This document shows, piece by piece, positions 1 to 9,631 of a stretch of DNA of 45,072 bases (position 1 is the stretch's first letter; each line of letters opens with the position of its first letter). The notes beneath the pieces are model-generated. The model was given only the letters and a program-made list of their open reading frames with translations, was not told where the DNA came from and searched no databases. The translations under genes were made by a program, and so were the position numbers. This stretch comes from an uncultured Sutterella sp. Its GTDB lineage: Bacteria; Pseudomonadota; Gammaproteobacteria; Burkholderiales; Burkholderiaceae_F. Where the stretch lies: NCBI GenBank assembly GCA_949282745.1, contig CASDQM010000034.1, positions 1 through 45,072 on the forward strand, written 5' to 3'.

Positions 1-1191
1 ATGGCCAAGGGTAAGTTTGAACGTACCAAGCCCCACGTCAACGTGGGCACCATCGGTCACGTGGACCACGGTAAGACCACGCTGACCGCCGCCATCACGA
101 CGATTCTTTCGCGCCACTTCGGCGGTGAAGCCAAGGCGTACGACCAGATCGACGCGGCTCCTGAAGAAAAGGCCCGTGGTATCACGATCAACACGGCTCA
201 CGTTGAATACGAAACGGAACACCGTCACTATGCCCACGTGGACTGCCCGGGGCACGCTGACTACGTGAAGAACATGATTACGGGTGCCGCCCAGATGGAC
301 GGCGCGATCCTGGTGGTTTCGGCCGCTGACGGTCCGATGCCGCAGACGCGTGAACACATCCTCCTGGCCCGCCAGGTTGGTGTTCCCTACATCATCGTCT
401 TCCTGAACAAGTGCGACATGGTCGACGACGAAGAACTTCTCGAACTCGTTGAAATGGAAGTTCGCGAACTTCTCTCGTCCTACGACTTCCCCGGCGACGA
501 CATTCCCATCATCAAGGGTTCCGCCAAGCTCGCCCTCGAAGGCGACCAGAGCCCGCTCGGCGAACCGGCCATCATGGAACTCGCCGCCACGCTCGACAGC
601 TACATCCCGACGCCGGAACGCGCCGTGGACCAGCCGTTCCTCATGCCGATCGAAGACGTGTTCTCGATCTCCGGCCGTGGTACGGTTGTGACGGGCCGTG
701 TTGAACGCGGTGTGATCAAGGTTGGCGACGAAATCGAAATCGTCGGCATCAAGCCCACGAACAAGACGACCTGCACGGGCGTTGAAATGTTCCGCAAGCT
801 GCTCGACCAGGGCCAGGCCGGCGACAACGTCGGTATCCTCCTGCGCGGCACGAAGCGTGAAGAAGTCGAACGCGGCCAGGTTCTTGCCAAGCCGGGTTCC
901 ATCACCCCGCACACCCACTTCAAGGGCGAAGTTTACGTCCTGACGAAGGAAGAAGGCGGCCGTCACACGCCGTTCTTCAAGGGCTATCGTCCGCAGTTCT
1001 ACTTCCGTACGACGGACGTTACGGGCACGATCGAACTGCCGGAAGGCGTCGAAATGGTCATGCCTGGCGACAACATCCAGATGACGGTTCAGCTCATCTG
1101 CCCGATCGCCATGGAACAGGGCCTTCGCTTCGCCATCCGTGAAGGCGGTCACACCGTCGGCGCTGGTGTCGTTGCCGCGATCATCGAATAA
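1..1191 (+). CDS. tuf: Elongation factor Tu
   Basis: This GTPase delivers aminoacyl-tRNA to the ribosomal A site. The protein is 396 residues, the usual length for the family. The G1 loop GHVDHGKT is at residues 19-26, the G3 motif DCPGH at 81-85 and the G4 motif NKCD at 136-139; beta-barrel domains 2 and 3 follow. The ATG is the first base of the window, so its ribosome-binding site and the usual upstream neighbour fusA cannot be seen. Codon use is strongly biased (GAA for Glu almost throughout), as expected for a very highly expressed gene. A strong terminator follows before rpsJ. Confidence 0.98.
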   Translation: MAKGKFERTKPHVNVGTIGHVDHGKTTLTAAITTILSRHFGGEAKAYDQIDAAPEEKARGITINTAHVEYETEHRHYAHVDCPGHADYVKNMITGAAQMDGAILVVSAADGPMPQTREHILLARQVGVPYIIVFLNKCDMVDDEELLELVEMEVRELLSSYDFPGDDIPIIKGSAKLALEGDQSPLGEPAIMELAATLDSYIPTPERAVDQPFLMPIEDVFSISGRGTVVTGRVERGVIKVGDEIEIVGIKPTNKTTCTGVEMFRKLLDQGQAGDNVGILLRGTKREEVERGQVLAKPGSITPHTHFKGEVYVLTKEEGGRHTPFFKGYRPQFYFRTTDVTGTIELPEGVEMVMPGDNIQMTVQLICPIAMEQGLRFAIREGGHTVGAGVVAAIIE

Positions 1192-1235
1192 TTTTCGAAG
1201 CATCGCGAAAAAACTGAGCACATTCAGTTGAAAAG

Positions 1236-1277
1236 CAGAGGATGCGGGGTTATACTCCGCATCCTCTGTTCTTTTTT
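1236..1277 (+). terminator. Intrinsic terminator between tuf and rpsJ
   Basis: A perfect 12-bp stem (1236-1247 with 1257-1268) with a 9-nt loop is followed by a T-rich run to 1277. It looks like a textbook Rho-independent terminator. It ends only 25 nt before the rpsJ start codon, leaving no room for a promoter in between. Confidence 0.85.
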
Positions 1278-1302
1278 ATGTTCTTTTTACAGGAATTACG
1301 AA

Positions 1303-1614
1303 ATGCAGTCCCAGCGCATTCGCATTCGCCTCAAGGCCTACGACTACAAGCTCATCGACCAGTCGGCTCTCGAAATCGTCGACACCGCCAAGCGCACCGG
1401 CGCCGTGGTCCGTGGCCCCGTTCCCCTTCCCACGCGCATTCAGCGCTTCGACATCCTCCGTTCCCCGCACGTCAACAAGACCAGCCGCGATCAGCTCGAA
1501 ATCCGCACGCATCAGCGTCTGATGGACATCGTTGATCCGACGGACAAGACGGTGGACGCGCTCATGAAGCTCGACCTTCCCGCCGGCGTGGATGTCAAGA
1601 TCAAGGTCCAGTAA
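1303..1614 (+). CDS. rpsJ: 30S ribosomal protein S10
   Basis: Small-subunit protein uS10 (NusE) of the 30S head. It also acts with NusB in rRNA antitermination at boxA. The 103-residue protein opens [19 protein letters not shown], the conserved S10 N-terminus, and matches the family length. An in-frame extension to 1228 would run through the terminator hairpin and is rejected. The ATG at 1303 follows the weak Shine-Dalgarno AGGA. It is the first gene of the S10 block. A 154-nt gap separates it from rplC, longer than other gaps in the block. Confidence 0.97.
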   Translation: MQSQRIRIRLKAYDYKLIDQSALEIVDTAKRTGAVVRGPVPLPTRIQRFDILRSPHVNKTSRDQLEIRTHQRLMDIVDPTDKTVDALMKLDLPAGVDVKIKVQ

Positions 1615-1653
1615 TCGGTTTTTTTCGCGATCGTAAAAAATCGACCCGCTTCG

Positions 1654-1683
1654 TTGCGTAAGTCGTTGATTTACGTTTAAAAT
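1654..1683 (+). promoter_or_regulatory. Possible promoter upstream of rplC
   Basis: TTGCGT (1654-1659) and TAAAAT (1678-1683) are separated by 18 nt in the long rpsJ-rplC gap. The spacing and -10 are acceptable but the match is not strong. If used, it would start rplC-rpsQ transcription independently of rpsJ. Confidence 0.35.
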
Positions 1684-1736
1684 CGCGCCTTTCTGCCTGA
1701 TCCCTTTCGGGTGAATGGCTTCTTTTCAAAAACGGT

Positions 1737-1756
1737 CCCGGCCAATCGTAGCCGGG
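1737..1756 (+). promoter_or_regulatory. Stem-loop adjoining the rplC ribosome-binding site
   Basis: CCCGGC (1737-1742) pairs perfectly with GCCGGG (1751-1756) around an 8-nt loop. The Shine-Dalgarno GGAG (1759-1762) starts 3 nt later. The position suits translational control or Shine-Dalgarno presentation, but no known protein-binding motif was recognised. Confidence 0.45.
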
Positions 1757-1768
1757 GTGGAGAAAACA

Positions 1769-2413
1769 ATGAGTGATAAGCTCGGCCTCGTCGGTCGCAA
1801 GATCGGCATGACGCGTATCTTCACGGAAGACGGTGTTTCCGTTCCCGTGACGGTCCTCGATGTGTCGAACAACCGTGTCACGATGGTGAAGACGGTCGAA
1901 ACCGACGGCTACAACGCAATCCAAGTCGCGTTCGGCTCCAAGAAGCCCTCGCGCGTGAGCAAGCCCCTCGCCGGTCAGTATGCTAAGGCTGGCGTGGAAG
2001 CCGGTTCCATGCTCAAGGAATTCCATATCGACGAAAACCAGGTCGCCGAATTCAAGCCCGGTATGACCCTTTCCTGCGACATGTTCAAGGAAGGTCAGAA
2101 GGTTGACGTGACCGGTACCACGATCGGTAAGGGTTTCGCCGGCGCCATCAAGCGTCACCACTTCTCGTCCAACCGCGCTTCGCACGGTAACTCCGTGACG
2201 ACCCGTGCTCCCGGTTCCATCGGTAACCGTCAGGACCCGGGCCGCGTGTTCCCCGGCAAGCGTATGGCGGGTCATTTGGGTGATGTCCAGCGCACGACCC
2301 AGAATCTCGTGATCGCGCGTGTTGACACTGAACGTCAGCTTCTGTTGGTTCGCGGTGCCGTTCCGGGCGCCAAGGGCGGCAAGGTCGTCGTTCGTCCCGC
2401 TGTGAAGGCGTAA
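1769..2413 (+). CDS. rplC: 50S ribosomal protein L3
   Basis: Large-subunit protein uL3, which binds 23S rRNA near its 3' end and reaches toward the peptidyl-transferase centre. It has 214 residues, close to the family norm. The conserved loop with [14 protein letters not shown] is present; its glutamine is the type of residue methylated by PrmB. The ATG at 1769 follows GGTGGAG and matches the usual [15 protein letters not shown] start; an upstream ATG at 1715 adds an atypical extension and is rejected. rplD follows after 11 nt. Confidence 0.97.
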   Translation: MSDKLGLVGRKIGMTRIFTEDGVSVPVTVLDVSNNRVTMVKTVETDGYNAIQVAFGSKKPSRVSKPLAGQYAKAGVEAGSMLKEFHIDENQVAEFKPGMTLSCDMFKEGQKVDVTGTTIGKGFAGAIKRHHFSSNRASHGNSVTTRAPGSIGNRQDPGRVFPGKRMAGHLGDVQRTTQNLVIARVDTERQLLLVRGAVPGAKGGKVVVRPAVKA

Positions 2414-2424
2414 GGAGCGAAACA

Positions 2425-3042
2425 ATGGAACTGAATGTCCTGAACGAACAGGTTAAGCACGAAGCTGCCGACGCCGTGTTCGGTCGTGAATACAACGAAG
2501 CTCTGGTGCACCAGATCGTGGTTGCCTACCAGGCCAATGCGCGTCTCGGTACGCGTGCTCAGCTCACCCGCGCTGAGGTTCATCATTCGACCAAGAAGCC
2601 CTGGCGTCAGAAGGGCACGGGTCGCGCCCGTTCGGGTATGACTTCCTCGCCGGTTTGGCGTCATGGCGGTCGTGCCTTCCCGAACAAGCCCGATGAAAAC
2701 TTCTCGCAGAAGGTCAACAAGAAGATGTACCGCGCCGGCATGGCCACCATCTTCTCGAAGCTCGTCGCGGATGAACGTCTTTGCGTGATCGAAACGATCA
2801 AGGCCGAACTGCCCAAGACCAAGGCTTTCGTCGCCCAGCTCAAGACGATGGGTCTCGTTACGAAGACCATGATCGTCGTCGGCGCCGAAGAACTTGACGA
2901 CAACCTGATCCTTGCCTCGCGCAACATCAAGGATGTCCTGGTTGTGCCTACGCGCTATATCGACCCGCTGTGCCTGCTTTATTTCGATAAGGTTGTGCTC
3001 ACGAAGGCCGCTGTTGCTGAGATTGAGGAGATGTTGGCATGA
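2425..3042 (+). CDS. rplD: 50S ribosomal protein L4
   Basis: Large-subunit protein uL4, whose extended loop lines the peptide exit tunnel. It has 205 residues, a typical length, with the conserved loop [15 protein letters not shown] around residues 54-68. In E. coli, L4 also represses its own S10 operon by attenuation and translational control; whether that holds here is unknown, since such control is best described in Gammaproteobacteria. The stop codon overlaps the rplW start by 4 nt, indicating translational coupling. Confidence 0.97.
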   Translation: MELNVLNEQVKHEAADAVFGREYNEALVHQIVVAYQANARLGTRAQLTRAEVHHSTKKPWRQKGTGRARSGMTSSPVWRHGGRAFPNKPDENFSQKVNKKMYRAGMATIFSKLVADERLCVIETIKAELPKTKAFVAQLKTMGLVTKTMIVVGAEELDDNLILASRNIKDVLVVPTRYIDPLCLLYFDKVVLTKAAVAEIEEMLA

Positions 3043-3338
3043 ACCAGGAACGTCTTATGAAGGTCCTCTGCGGCCCGGTCATCACCGAAAAGAGCACGAT
3101 GATTGGCGAAAAGCACAATCAGCTCGCGTTCGTGGTGATCCCCGACGCCACCAAGGCAGAGGTCAAGGCCGCCGTTGAAAAGCTCTTCAACGTCAAGGTC
3201 GAATCCGTTCAGATCCTGAATACCAAGGGCAAGCAGAAGCGCTTCGGCCGTTACATGGGCAAGCGCAGCGACGTTCGCAAGGCTTACGTCGCCCTCGCTG
3301 AAGGTCAGGAAATCAACTTCGCGCAAGAGGTGAAGTAA
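3039..3338 (+). CDS. rplW: 50S ribosomal protein L23
   Basis: Large-subunit protein uL23 at the tunnel exit, the docking site for trigger factor and signal recognition particle. It has 99 residues, typical length, with the conserved segment VITEKSTM near the start. The ATG at 3039 overlaps the rplD stop (ATGA). The stop codon shares its last base with the rplB start (TAATG), so translation is probably coupled on both sides. Confidence 0.97.
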   Translation: MNQERLMKVLCGPVITEKSTMIGEKHNQLAFVVIPDATKAEVKAAVEKLFNVKVESVQILNTKGKQKRFGRYMGKRSDVRKAYVALAEGQEINFAQEVK

Positions 3339-4165
3339 TGGCTCTCGTCAAACTCAAGCCGACGTCCGCCGGTCGCCGTCATGCGGTTAAGGTCGTCAAC
3401 AAGGAACTGCACAAGGGCAAGCCCTATGCTCCGTTGACGGAAAAGAAGAACCGCGGCTCCGGTCGCAACAACAATGGGCACATCACCTGCCGCCATAAGG
3501 GTGGCGGTTCGAAGCGCGCTTATCGCATCATCGACTTCAAGCGCGCCAAGGACGGCGTGCCCGCTCGTGTGGAACGCATCGAATACGATCCGAACCGTTC
3601 CGCCAACATCGCCCTCGTGCTTTACGCCGACGGCGAACGCCGCTACATCATCGCCCCGAAGGGCCTTGTTGTCGGCCAGGAAATCATGAACGGTCCGGAA
3701 TCGCCCATCAAGGTCGGCAACGCCCTCCCGCTGCGCAACATTCCGGTCGGTTCGACGATTCACTGCATCGAACTCCTTCCGGGCAAGGGCGCTCAGCTCG
3801 TCCGCGCCGCCGGTGCCTTCGCTCAGCTCGTCGCCCGTGAAGGCGAATACGCTCAGATCCGTCTGCGCTCCGGCGAAGTCCGCCGCGTTCTCATTGAATG
3901 CCGCGCCACGATCGGCACGGTCGGCAATGAAGAAAACAGCCTGCGCGAACTCGGCAAGGCCGGCGCCACCCGTTGGCGCGGCATCCGTCCGACGGTCCGT
4001 GGCGTTGCCATGAACCCGGTGGATCACCCGCACGGTGGTGGTGAAGGCAAGACCGGTACCGGTCGTGCTCCTGTCACGCCGTGGGGCCAGCTCACGAAGG
4101 GCTATCGTACCCGCAACAGCAAGCGCACCGACTCGATGATCGTGTCGCGCCGTAACCGTAAGTAA
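3338..4165 (+). CDS. rplB: 50S ribosomal protein L2
   Basis: Large-subunit protein uL2, needed for subunit association and peptidyl transferase assembly. It has 275 residues, as expected. The hallmark C-terminal motif [19 protein letters not shown], which includes the histidine near the active centre, is present. It starts on the last base of the rplW stop codon; rpsS follows 12 nt later. Confidence 0.98.
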   Translation: MALVKLKPTSAGRRHAVKVVNKELHKGKPYAPLTEKKNRGSGRNNNGHITCRHKGGGSKRAYRIIDFKRAKDGVPARVERIEYDPNRSANIALVLYADGERRYIIAPKGLVVGQEIMNGPESPIKVGNALPLRNIPVGSTIHCIELLPGKGAQLVRAAGAFAQLVAREGEYAQIRLRSGEVRRVLIECRATIGTVGNEENSLRELGKAGATRWRGIRPTVRGVAMNPVDHPHGGGEGKTGTGRAPVTPWGQLTKGYRTRNSKRTDSMIVSRRNRK

Positions 4166-4177
4166 GGGGGCCTGAGA

Positions 4178-4456
4178 ATGTCTCGTTCCTTGAAGAAAGG
4201 CCCGTTTGTTGACGGGCACCTGATGAAGAAGGTTGAGGCCGCCCAGGCCAGCCGCGACAAGCGTCCGCTGAAGACCTGGTCGCGTCGTTCGACCATTCTT
4301 CCTGAATTCATCGGTCTCACGATCGCCGTTCACAACGGCCGTCAGCATGTGCCGGTGTACATCAACGAAAATATGGTTGGCCACAAGCTCGGTGAATTTG
4401 CGCACACCCGCACGTTCAAGGGCCACGCCGCCGGTGACAAGAAGGTGGGTAAGTAA
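4178..4456 (+). CDS. rpsS: 30S ribosomal protein S19
   Basis: Small-subunit protein uS19, on the 30S head near the A-site finger bridge and S13. It has 92 residues, with the typical opening [18 protein letters not shown] and a central [14 protein letters not shown] segment. Its stop codon abuts the rplV start at 4457 with no gap, so translation of the two is probably coupled. Confidence 0.97.
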   Translation: MSRSLKKGPFVDGHLMKKVEAAQASRDKRPLKTWSRRSTILPEFIGLTIAVHNGRQHVPVYINENMVGHKLGEFAHTRTFKGHAAGDKKVGK

Positions 4457-4798
4457 ATGGAAACTACTGCTATCGTTCGTGGCGTCCGCCTTTCGGCTCA
4501 GAAGGGCCGTCTGGTTGCGGACCTCGTTCGCGGCAAGCCCGTGGACAAGGCCCTGGTTATCCTTTCCTTCACCCAGAAGAAGGCTGCGGTCATCATCAAG
4601 AAGGCTCTCCTTTCGGCGATCGCCAACGCCGAGCACAATGACGGTGCTGACGTTGACGAACTCTTCGTGACGAAGATTCACGTCGAAAAGGCCGCTACGC
4701 TGCGCCGTTTCGCCGCCCGCGCCAAGGGCCGCGGCACGCGCATCAACAAGCAGACGAGCCACATCTACATTACCGTTGGCGACGCGCAAGCTAAGTAA
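4457..4798 (+). CDS. rplV: 50S ribosomal protein L22
   Basis: Large-subunit protein uL22, whose beta-hairpin lines the exit tunnel beside L4 and is a macrolide-resistance site. It has 113 residues. The hairpin region with [19 protein letters not shown] lies near the C-terminus. The start is directly after the rpsS stop codon. Confidence 0.97.
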   Translation: METTAIVRGVRLSAQKGRLVADLVRGKPVDKALVILSFTQKKAAVIIKKALLSAIANAEHNDGADVDELFVTKIHVEKAATLRRFAARAKGRGTRINKQTSHIYITVGDAQAK

Positions 4799-4807
4799 AG
4801 GTGTACC

Positions 4808-5578
4808 ATGGGTCAGAAAATTAATCCCACCGGCTTCCGTCTTCCCGTGACGCGCAACTGGACGTCGCGCTGGTATGCGGTCGGCCGTGAATTCTCCCGT
4901 ACGCTCGGTGAAGACCTTGCTGTTCGCAGCTTCCTCATGAAGAAGCTCCGCAACGCCAGCGTCTCTCGTATCCTCATCGAACGTCCGGCCAACAACGCTC
5001 GCATCACGATCTTCTCGGCTCGTCCTGGTGTTGTGATCGGCAAGCAGGGCGCCGACATTGAAGCGCTCAAGGCTGAAGTTCAGAAGATGATGGGCGTGCC
5101 CGTTCACGTCAACATCGAAGAAGTTCGCCGCCCTGAGCTCGACGCTCAGCTCATCGCCGACGGCATCACGCAGCAGCTCGAAAAGCGCGTTATGTTCCGC
5201 CGCGCCATGAAGCGCGCCATGCAGAACGCCATGCGCCTCGGCGCCCTCGGCGTCAAGGTGATGTCCTCGGGCCGTCTCAACGGCGCCGACATCGCCCGCT
5301 CCGAATGGTACCGTGAAGGCCGCGTGCCTCTGCACACGCTCCGTGCGAACATCGACTACGGCTTCTCCGAAGCGCACACGACCTACGGTGTCGTGGGCGT
5401 CAAGGTCTGGGTCTACAAGGGTGACAACTTCGGCGCCGTTGAAGCCGAACAGCCCCGCGAAGACCGCCGCAGCCGTCGCCCGGGCGACCGTGCCGGCAAG
5501 CCCGGTGCTCGCCGCAACAACGGTCGTCGTAATGATTCCAAGCAGGCCCGCAAGCCCGCTGCTAAGGACGGAGAATAA
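4808..5578 (+). CDS. rpsC: 30S ribosomal protein S3
   Basis: Small-subunit protein uS3 at the mRNA entry tunnel, contributing to ribosomal helicase activity. It has 256 residues. It opens [12 protein letters not shown] and carries a KH domain with the loop [14 protein letters not shown] near residues 77-90. The C-terminal tail (about residues 215-256) is long, basic and rich in Arg, Lys and Ala, as often seen in Burkholderiales S3. rplP starts 2 nt downstream. Confidence 0.97.
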   Translation: MGQKINPTGFRLPVTRNWTSRWYAVGREFSRTLGEDLAVRSFLMKKLRNASVSRILIERPANNARITIFSARPGVVIGKQGADIEALKAEVQKMMGVPVHVNIEEVRRPELDAQLIADGITQQLEKRVMFRRAMKRAMQNAMRLGALGVKVMSSGRLNGADIARSEWYREGRVPLHTLRANIDYGFSEAHTTYGVVGVKVWVYKGDNFGAVEAEQPREDRRSRRPGDRAGKPGARRNNGRRNDSKQARKPAAKDGE

Positions 5579-5580
5579 CG

Positions 5581-5997
5581 ATGCTGCAGCCCAATCGTCG
5601 CAAATATCGTAAGGACCAGAAGGGCCGTAACTACGGCCTCGCCACCCGCGGCGCCAACGTGTCGTTCGGTGAATTTGGTCTGAAGACTGTCGAACGCGGT
5701 CGCATCACCGCTCGCCAGATCGAAGCCGCCCGTCGTGCCATCACGCGTCACATCAAGCGTGGCGGCCGCGTCTGGATCCGCATCTTCCCGGACAAGCCCA
5801 TCTCCAGCAAGCCTGCTGAAGTCCGTATGGGTAACGGTAAGGGCAATCCGGAATACTGGGTCGCTTTGGTGCAGCCGGGCCGTGTTCTTTATGAAATGGA
5901 CGGGGTCGACGAACAGCTCGCCCGCGAAGCCTTCGCGCTCGCGGCCGCCAAGCTGCCCGTGAAGACCACGTTTGTTGTCCGCCAGATCGGCATGTAA
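5581..5997 (+). CDS. rplP: 50S ribosomal protein L16
   Basis: Large-subunit protein uL16, which organises the A-site tRNA region and helps late 50S assembly. It has 138 residues and begins [17 protein letters not shown], the usual start. The conserved segment [19 protein letters not shown] is present. rpmC starts 10 nt downstream after a good GGAGACGG Shine-Dalgarno. Confidence 0.97.
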   Translation: MLQPNRRKYRKDQKGRNYGLATRGANVSFGEFGLKTVERGRITARQIEAARRAITRHIKRGGRVWIRIFPDKPISSKPAEVRMGNGKGNPEYWVALVQPGRVLYEMDGVDEQLAREAFALAAAKLPVKTTFVVRQIGM

Positions 5998-6007
5998 GGA
6001 GACGGAC

Positions 6008-6202
6008 ATGAACGTTAAAGAAATGCGCGCCCTCGACAAGGACGCTCTTCAGAAGGAATTGCAGGACCTGCTCAACACGGAATTCAAGCTCCGCATGCAG
6101 CAGGCCACCCAGCAGCTCCAGAACACCAGCTTGTTGCGTAAGACGCGTCGCGACATCGCCCGCGTCCGTACGCTCCTTACCGAAAAGGCGACCACGAAAT
6201 GA
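6008..6202 (+). CDS. rpmC: 50S ribosomal protein L29
   Basis: Large-subunit protein uL29, which lies near the tunnel exit beside L23. It has 64 residues and is wholly helical, opening [18 protein letters not shown]. An in-frame start at 5972 would overlap rplP and adds atypical residues; ATG 6008 behind GGAGACGG is preferred. Its stop overlaps the rpsQ start by 4 nt. Confidence 0.96.
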   Translation: MNVKEMRALDKDALQKELQDLLNTEFKLRMQQATQQLQNTSLLRKTRRDIARVRTLLTEKATTK

Positions 6203-6468
6203 CGGAACAGACCAAAGAAGCGCTGACCCGTACCCTCCAGGGCACGGTGACCAGCTCCAAGATGGAAAAGACCGTTACGGTCCTCGTTGAACGTAAGGTC
6301 AAGCACCCCCTCTACGGCAAGTACGTCGTCAAGAGCAAGAAGTATCACGCTCACGACGAAATCGGCTGCCAGGAAGGCGACAAGGTTGAAATCGCTGAAA
6401 CGCGCCCGATCTCCAAGACGAAGTCCTGGACCGTGACGCGAGTCCTCGAAAAGGCCGTCGTCCTCTAA
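6199..6468 (+). CDS. rpsQ: 30S ribosomal protein S17
   Basis: Small-subunit primary binding protein uS17. It has 89 residues and an OB-fold, with conserved [20 protein letters not shown] near the N-terminus. It overlaps rpmC by 4 nt (ATGA) and is the last gene of the S10 block. A 236-nt intergenic region with a promoter and structured leader follows. Confidence 0.97.
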   Translation: MTEQTKEALTRTLQGTVTSSKMEKTVTVLVERKVKHPLYGKYVVKSKKYHAHDEIGCQEGDKVEIAETRPISKTKSWTVTRVLEKAVVL

Positions 6469-6494
6469 AGCGAAAAAAAAATCGCTGATTCGGG

Positions 6495-6523
6495 TTGCAC
6501 GAACGAATTCCTTCGTTTATAGT
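6495..6523 (+). promoter_or_regulatory. Promoter for rplN and the spc block
   Basis: TTGCAC (6495-6500) and TATAGT (6518-6523) are spaced by exactly 17 nt, a very good sigma-70-type promoter. The predicted transcript start near 6530 would give a leader of about 175 nt before rplN. Confidence 0.75.
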
Positions 6524-6532
6524 TGCAACCCT

Positions 6533-6569
6533 ATCGCCCGGACTTGCCCTGGTGGTAAGTCCGGGCGAT
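6533..6569 (+). promoter_or_regulatory. Strong stem-loop at the 5' end of the rplN leader
   Basis: A perfect 13-bp inverted repeat (6533-6545 with 6557-6569) has an 11-nt loop. It starts about 3 nt after the predicted transcript start. GCATTTTC follows, so weak terminator activity for readthrough from rpsQ is possible. A second stem, CCCGAC (6602-6607) with GTCGGG (6613-6618), lies further down the leader. Confidence 0.7.
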
Positions 6570-6704
6570 GCATTTTCTCGGGTCGAGTTCTTTTTCGCCA
6601 CCCCGACACACGGTCGGGTTTCACGGCGGAAATAACGAGATCTTCCTCCCGTAACGGGACCAATACTATCCGCCATTGCGGAATAAGTTGGGATTTATTC
6701 AACC

Positions 6705-7073
6705 ATGATTCAGATGCAAAGCCGACTGGACGTCGCCGATAACACCGGCGCTCGTTCGGTGATGTGTATCAAGGTGTTGGGCGGCTCGAAGCGCCGTTAC
6801 GCCAACATCGGTGACGTCATCAAGGTGACGGTCAAGGAAGCGGCCCCGCGCGGCCGCGTCAAGAAGGGCGAAGTCTACAACGCCGTCGTCGTTCGCACGG
6901 CCCACGGTGTTCGCCGCCCCGACGGCTCGTCGATCAACTTCGACGGTAACGCCGCCGTTCTGCTCAACAACAAGCTGGAGCCCATCGGCACCCGTATCTT
7001 CGGGCCGGTTACGCGTGAACTGCGTACCGAGCAGTTTATGAAGATCGTGTCGCTCGCTCCCGAAGTGATCTAA
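6705..7073 (+). CDS. rplN: 50S ribosomal protein L14
   Basis: Large-subunit protein uL14, which forms inter-subunit bridges and is the docking site of RsfS. It has 122 residues and starts [18 protein letters not shown], the canonical opening. It is the first gene of the spc block and is separated from rpsQ by a promoter-bearing leader. Confidence 0.97.
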   Translation: MIQMQSRLDVADNTGARSVMCIKVLGGSKRRYANIGDVIKVTVKEAAPRGRVKKGEVYNAVVVRTAHGVRRPDGSSINFDGNAAVLLNNKLEPIGTRIFGPVTRELRTEQFMKIVSLAPEVI

Positions 7074-7085
7074 GAAGGAGAAGCG

Positions 7086-7409
7086 ATGCAGCGTATCCGT
7101 AAGGGTGACGAAGTCATCGTCATTTGTGGCCGCGACAAGGGCACGAAGGGCACCGTCCTCTCCCGCGTCGATGATCGTCACGTTCTCGTCGAAGGCGTGA
7201 ACGTCGTTAAGAAGCATGTTCGTCCGAACCCCGCTCTCGGCGTTGCCGGCGGGATCGTCGACAAGACCATGCCGATCGATCAGTCCAACGTCATGTTGGT
7301 CAATCCGGAAACGGGCAAGGGCGACCGCGTCGGTTTCCAGATCGTCGACGGCAAGAAGGTCCGTGTCTTTAAGAGCAACGGCGCCGTGGTCGGTGCCAAG
7401 GCCGAATGA
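7086..7409 (+). CDS. rplX: 50S ribosomal protein L24
   Basis: Large-subunit assembly-initiator protein uL24. It has 107 residues with an N-terminal KOW motif ([18 protein letters not shown], about residues 5-22). The Shine-Dalgarno AAGGAG is well placed. rplE begins 8 nt after its stop. Confidence 0.97.
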   Translation: MQRIRKGDEVIVICGRDKGTKGTVLSRVDDRHVLVEGVNVVKKHVRPNPALGVAGGIVDKTMPIDQSNVMLVNPETGKGDRVGFQIVDGKKVRVFKSNGAVVGAKAE

Positions 7410-7417
7410 GGGTGATG

Positions 7418-7957
7418 ATGTCTCGTTTTGCTACCATTTATCGCGACACCATCGTTCCCGAACTCACCAAGAAGTTCGGTTACAAGTCCATTATGGAAGT
7501 TCCGCGTATCACCAAGATCACGCTGAACATGGGCGTTGGTGAAGCCGTTAACGACAAGAAGCTCGTCGACAACGCCGTTGCCGACATGACCAAGATCGCC
7601 GGTCAGAAGCCGGTCATCACGCGCACCCGCAAGGCCATCGCGAACTTCAAGATTCGCGAAAACATGCCGATCGGCTGCATGGTGACGCTCCGCGGCGAAC
7701 GCATGTACGACTTCCTCGATCGTCTCGTGACCGTCGCTTTCCCGCGCGTTCGCGACTTCCGCGGTGTTTCCGGCCGCGCCTTTGACGGCCGTGGCAACTA
7801 CAACATCGGTCTCAAGGAACAGATCATCTTCCCGGAAATCGAATACGACAAGATCGATGCGGTCCGCGGGATGAACATTTCGATCACCACGACGGCGAAG
7901 ACCGACGAAGAAGCCAAGGCGCTTCTCGCCGGGTTCAACTTCCCGTTCCGCAATTGA
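7418..7957 (+). CDS. rplE: 50S ribosomal protein L5
   Basis: Large-subunit protein uL5, which binds 5S rRNA and contacts P-site tRNA in the central protuberance. Three in-frame ATGs exist (7406, 7415, 7418). The last is best spaced from GAGGG (7408-7412) and gives 179 residues, the E. coli length. Conserved [10 protein letters not shown] and [18 protein letters not shown] segments are present. Confidence 0.96.
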   Translation: MSRFATIYRDTIVPELTKKFGYKSIMEVPRITKITLNMGVGEAVNDKKLVDNAVADMTKIAGQKPVITRTRKAIANFKIRENMPIGCMVTLRGERMYDFLDRLVTVAFPRVRDFRGVSGRAFDGRGNYNIGLKEQIIFPEIEYDKIDAVRGMNISITTTAKTDEEAKALLAGFNFPFRN

Positions 7958-7969
7958 GGTAGACGCAAA

Positions 7970-8275
7970 ATGGCAAAACTTGCTCTTATTAACCGCGAAG
8001 CCAAGCGCGCCGCTACGGTTGCCAAGTTCGCGGCCAAGCGCGCCGCCCTCAAGGCTATTATTAACGACGCTACCCGCTCGGTGGAAGAGCGCCTCGAAGC
8101 CCGTGCCAAGTTGCAGGCGCTTCCGCGCAACGCGAGCCCGGTTCGCCAGCGCAACCGTTGCGCTCTGACCGGTCGTCCCCGTGGCACTTTCCGCAAGTTC
8201 GGTCTGTGCCGTGGCATGATTCGTGACGCCGCCATGCGCGGTGACATTCCCGGCCTTGTGAAGGCCAGCTGGTAA
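7970..8275 (+). CDS. rpsN: 30S ribosomal protein S14 (long form)
   Basis: Small-subunit protein uS14 of the 30S head. It has 101 residues, the long form without the CxxC...CxxC zinc site. The C-terminal signature [18 protein letters not shown] is present. rpsH follows after 16 nt with a GAGGAG ribosome-binding site. Confidence 0.97.
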   Translation: MAKLALINREAKRAATVAKFAAKRAALKAIINDATRSVEERLEARAKLQALPRNASPVRQRNRCALTGRPRGTFRKFGLCRGMIRDAAMRGDIPGLVKASW

Positions 8276-8291
8276 GCGAGGAGATTGCACA

Positions 8292-8687
8292 ATGAGTATG
8301 AGTGATCCGATCGCCGACATGCTGACCCGTATCCGTAACGGTCAGATTGTCGATAAGGCCGAAGTGGTTATGCCTTCCTCCAAGCTGAAGGTCGCCATTG
8401 CCAAGGTCCTTAAGGAAGAAGGCTACATTGACGGTTACACCGTCGTGGCCAACGAAGGTAAGCCCGAACTGCATGTCGGTTTGAAGTACTACGCCGGCCG
8501 TCCGGTCATCGAACGCATCGAACGCGTTTCGCGTCCCGGCCTCCGTATCTACAAGAACCATGGTTCGATTCCCCAGGTGATGAACGGTCTCGGCATCGCG
8601 ATCGTTTCCACGCCGAAGGGCGTGATGACGGACCGCGCTGCGCGTGCGGCCGGCATCGGCGGTGAAGTTCTCTGCTACGTCGCCTAA
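8292..8687 (+). CDS. rpsH: 30S ribosomal protein S8
   Basis: Small-subunit primary 16S-binding protein uS8. It has 131 residues and opens [18 protein letters not shown]. The C-terminal [18 protein letters not shown] motif is conserved. In E. coli, S8 represses the spc operon by binding at the rplE start; I could not confirm an equivalent site here. GAGGAG (8278-8283) supports the ATG at 8292. Confidence 0.97.
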   Translation: MSMSDPIADMLTRIRNGQIVDKAEVVMPSSKLKVAIAKVLKEEGYIDGYTVVANEGKPELHVGLKYYAGRPVIERIERVSRPGLRIYKNHGSIPQVMNGLGIAIVSTPKGVMTDRAARAAGIGGEVLCYVA

Positions 8688-8704
8688 GCCTGAAGGAGTG
8701 TGAA

Positions 8705-9238
8705 ATGAGTCGTATTGCCAAGGTCCCGGTTCAGATCGTCAAGGGTGTTTCCTACACCCTTACGAACGACACGATCACGGTCAAGGGCCCCGTGGGTGAA
8801 GTCTCGATGCACGTTCTTCCGTTCGTCCAGATCACGGAAGAAAACGGCGCTCTGCACTTTGCCATGACGGTCGAAACGCGCGAAGCCAACGCCAACGTCG
8901 GCACGATGCGCGCTCTCGTCAACGACATGGTCAAGGGCTGCTCCGTCGGCTTCCAGAAGAAGCTCCAGTTGGTCGGCGTGGGTTACCGCGCGCAGGCCCA
9001 GGGCGACACCCTGAATCTTTCCCTCGGCTTCTCGCACCCGATCGCGCACAAGATGCCCGCCGGTGTGAAGGTCGAAACGCCCAGCCAGACGGAAATCGTC
9101 ATCAAGGGCGCCGACAAGCAGAAGGTCGGTCAGACCGCTGCTGAAGTCCGTGCGTACCGCGCTCCCGAACCCTACAAGGGCAAGGGCGTCCGCTACGTCG
9201 ACGAAGTTGTCGTGATCAAGGAAACGAAGAAGAAGTAA
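8705..9238 (+). CDS. rplF: 50S ribosomal protein L6
   Basis: Large-subunit protein uL6, near the sarcin-ricin loop and factor-binding site. It has 177 residues, two similar alpha/beta domains and the C-terminal [15 protein letters not shown] signature. Good Shine-Dalgarno AAGGAG upstream; rplR follows after 15 nt. Confidence 0.97.
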   Translation: MSRIAKVPVQIVKGVSYTLTNDTITVKGPVGEVSMHVLPFVQITEENGALHFAMTVETREANANVGTMRALVNDMVKGCSVGFQKKLQLVGVGYRAQAQGDTLNLSLGFSHPIAHKMPAGVKVETPSQTEIVIKGADKQKVGQTAAEVRAYRAPEPYKGKGVRYVDEVVVIKETKKK

Positions 9239-9253
9239 TCGAGGACCTTCAAG

Positions 9254-9622
9254 ATGATCAACAAGAAACAAAGCCGTTTGCGTCGTGCGCGTGCCACGCG
9301 CGCCCGCATTTTGTTGCAGAAGGTCGATCGCCTGACGGTTCATCGTACCAATCTGCACATCTACGCCAGCATCATTTCGGCCGACAACGGCCGCACGCTG
9401 GTTTCGGCCTCCACGGTCGAACCCGAAGTCCGCGCTCAGCTCGCGAATGTGACGGGTCGTGGTGGCAACATTGCCGCCGCCAAGATCGTCGGCGCGCGTA
9501 TCGCCGAAAAGGCCAAGGCCGCCGGTATCGAATCCTGCGCCTTCGACCGTTCCGGCTACCGTTTCCATGGCCGTGTCGCCGCGCTCGCCGAAGCTGCGCG
9601 CGAAGCCGGCCTCAAGTTCTAA
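9254..9622 (+). CDS. rplR: 50S ribosomal protein L18
   Basis: Large-subunit 5S rRNA-binding protein uL18. It has 122 residues, a basic N-terminus ([16 protein letters not shown]) and the C-terminal [20 protein letters not shown] signature. rpsE starts 9 nt after the stop codon, with GAGGAG as ribosome-binding site. Confidence 0.97.
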   Translation: MINKKQSRLRRARATRARILLQKVDRLTVHRTNLHIYASIISADNGRTLVSASTVEPEVRAQLANVTGRGGNIAAAKIVGARIAEKAKAAGIESCAFDRSGYRFHGRVAALAEAAREAGLKF

Positions 9623-9631
9623 GAGGAGCTT

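Noticed and set aside
3305-5377. Long 690-codon open frame on the minus strand across rplB-rpsC
   Set aside because: It is antisense to four certain ribosomal-protein genes and has no recognisable domain. Long antisense frames are expected in GC-rich genes with strong codon bias.
6469-6486. AGCGA-A-run-TCGCT after rpsQ as a terminator
   Set aside because: The stem is only 5 bp and no T run follows it on the + strand.
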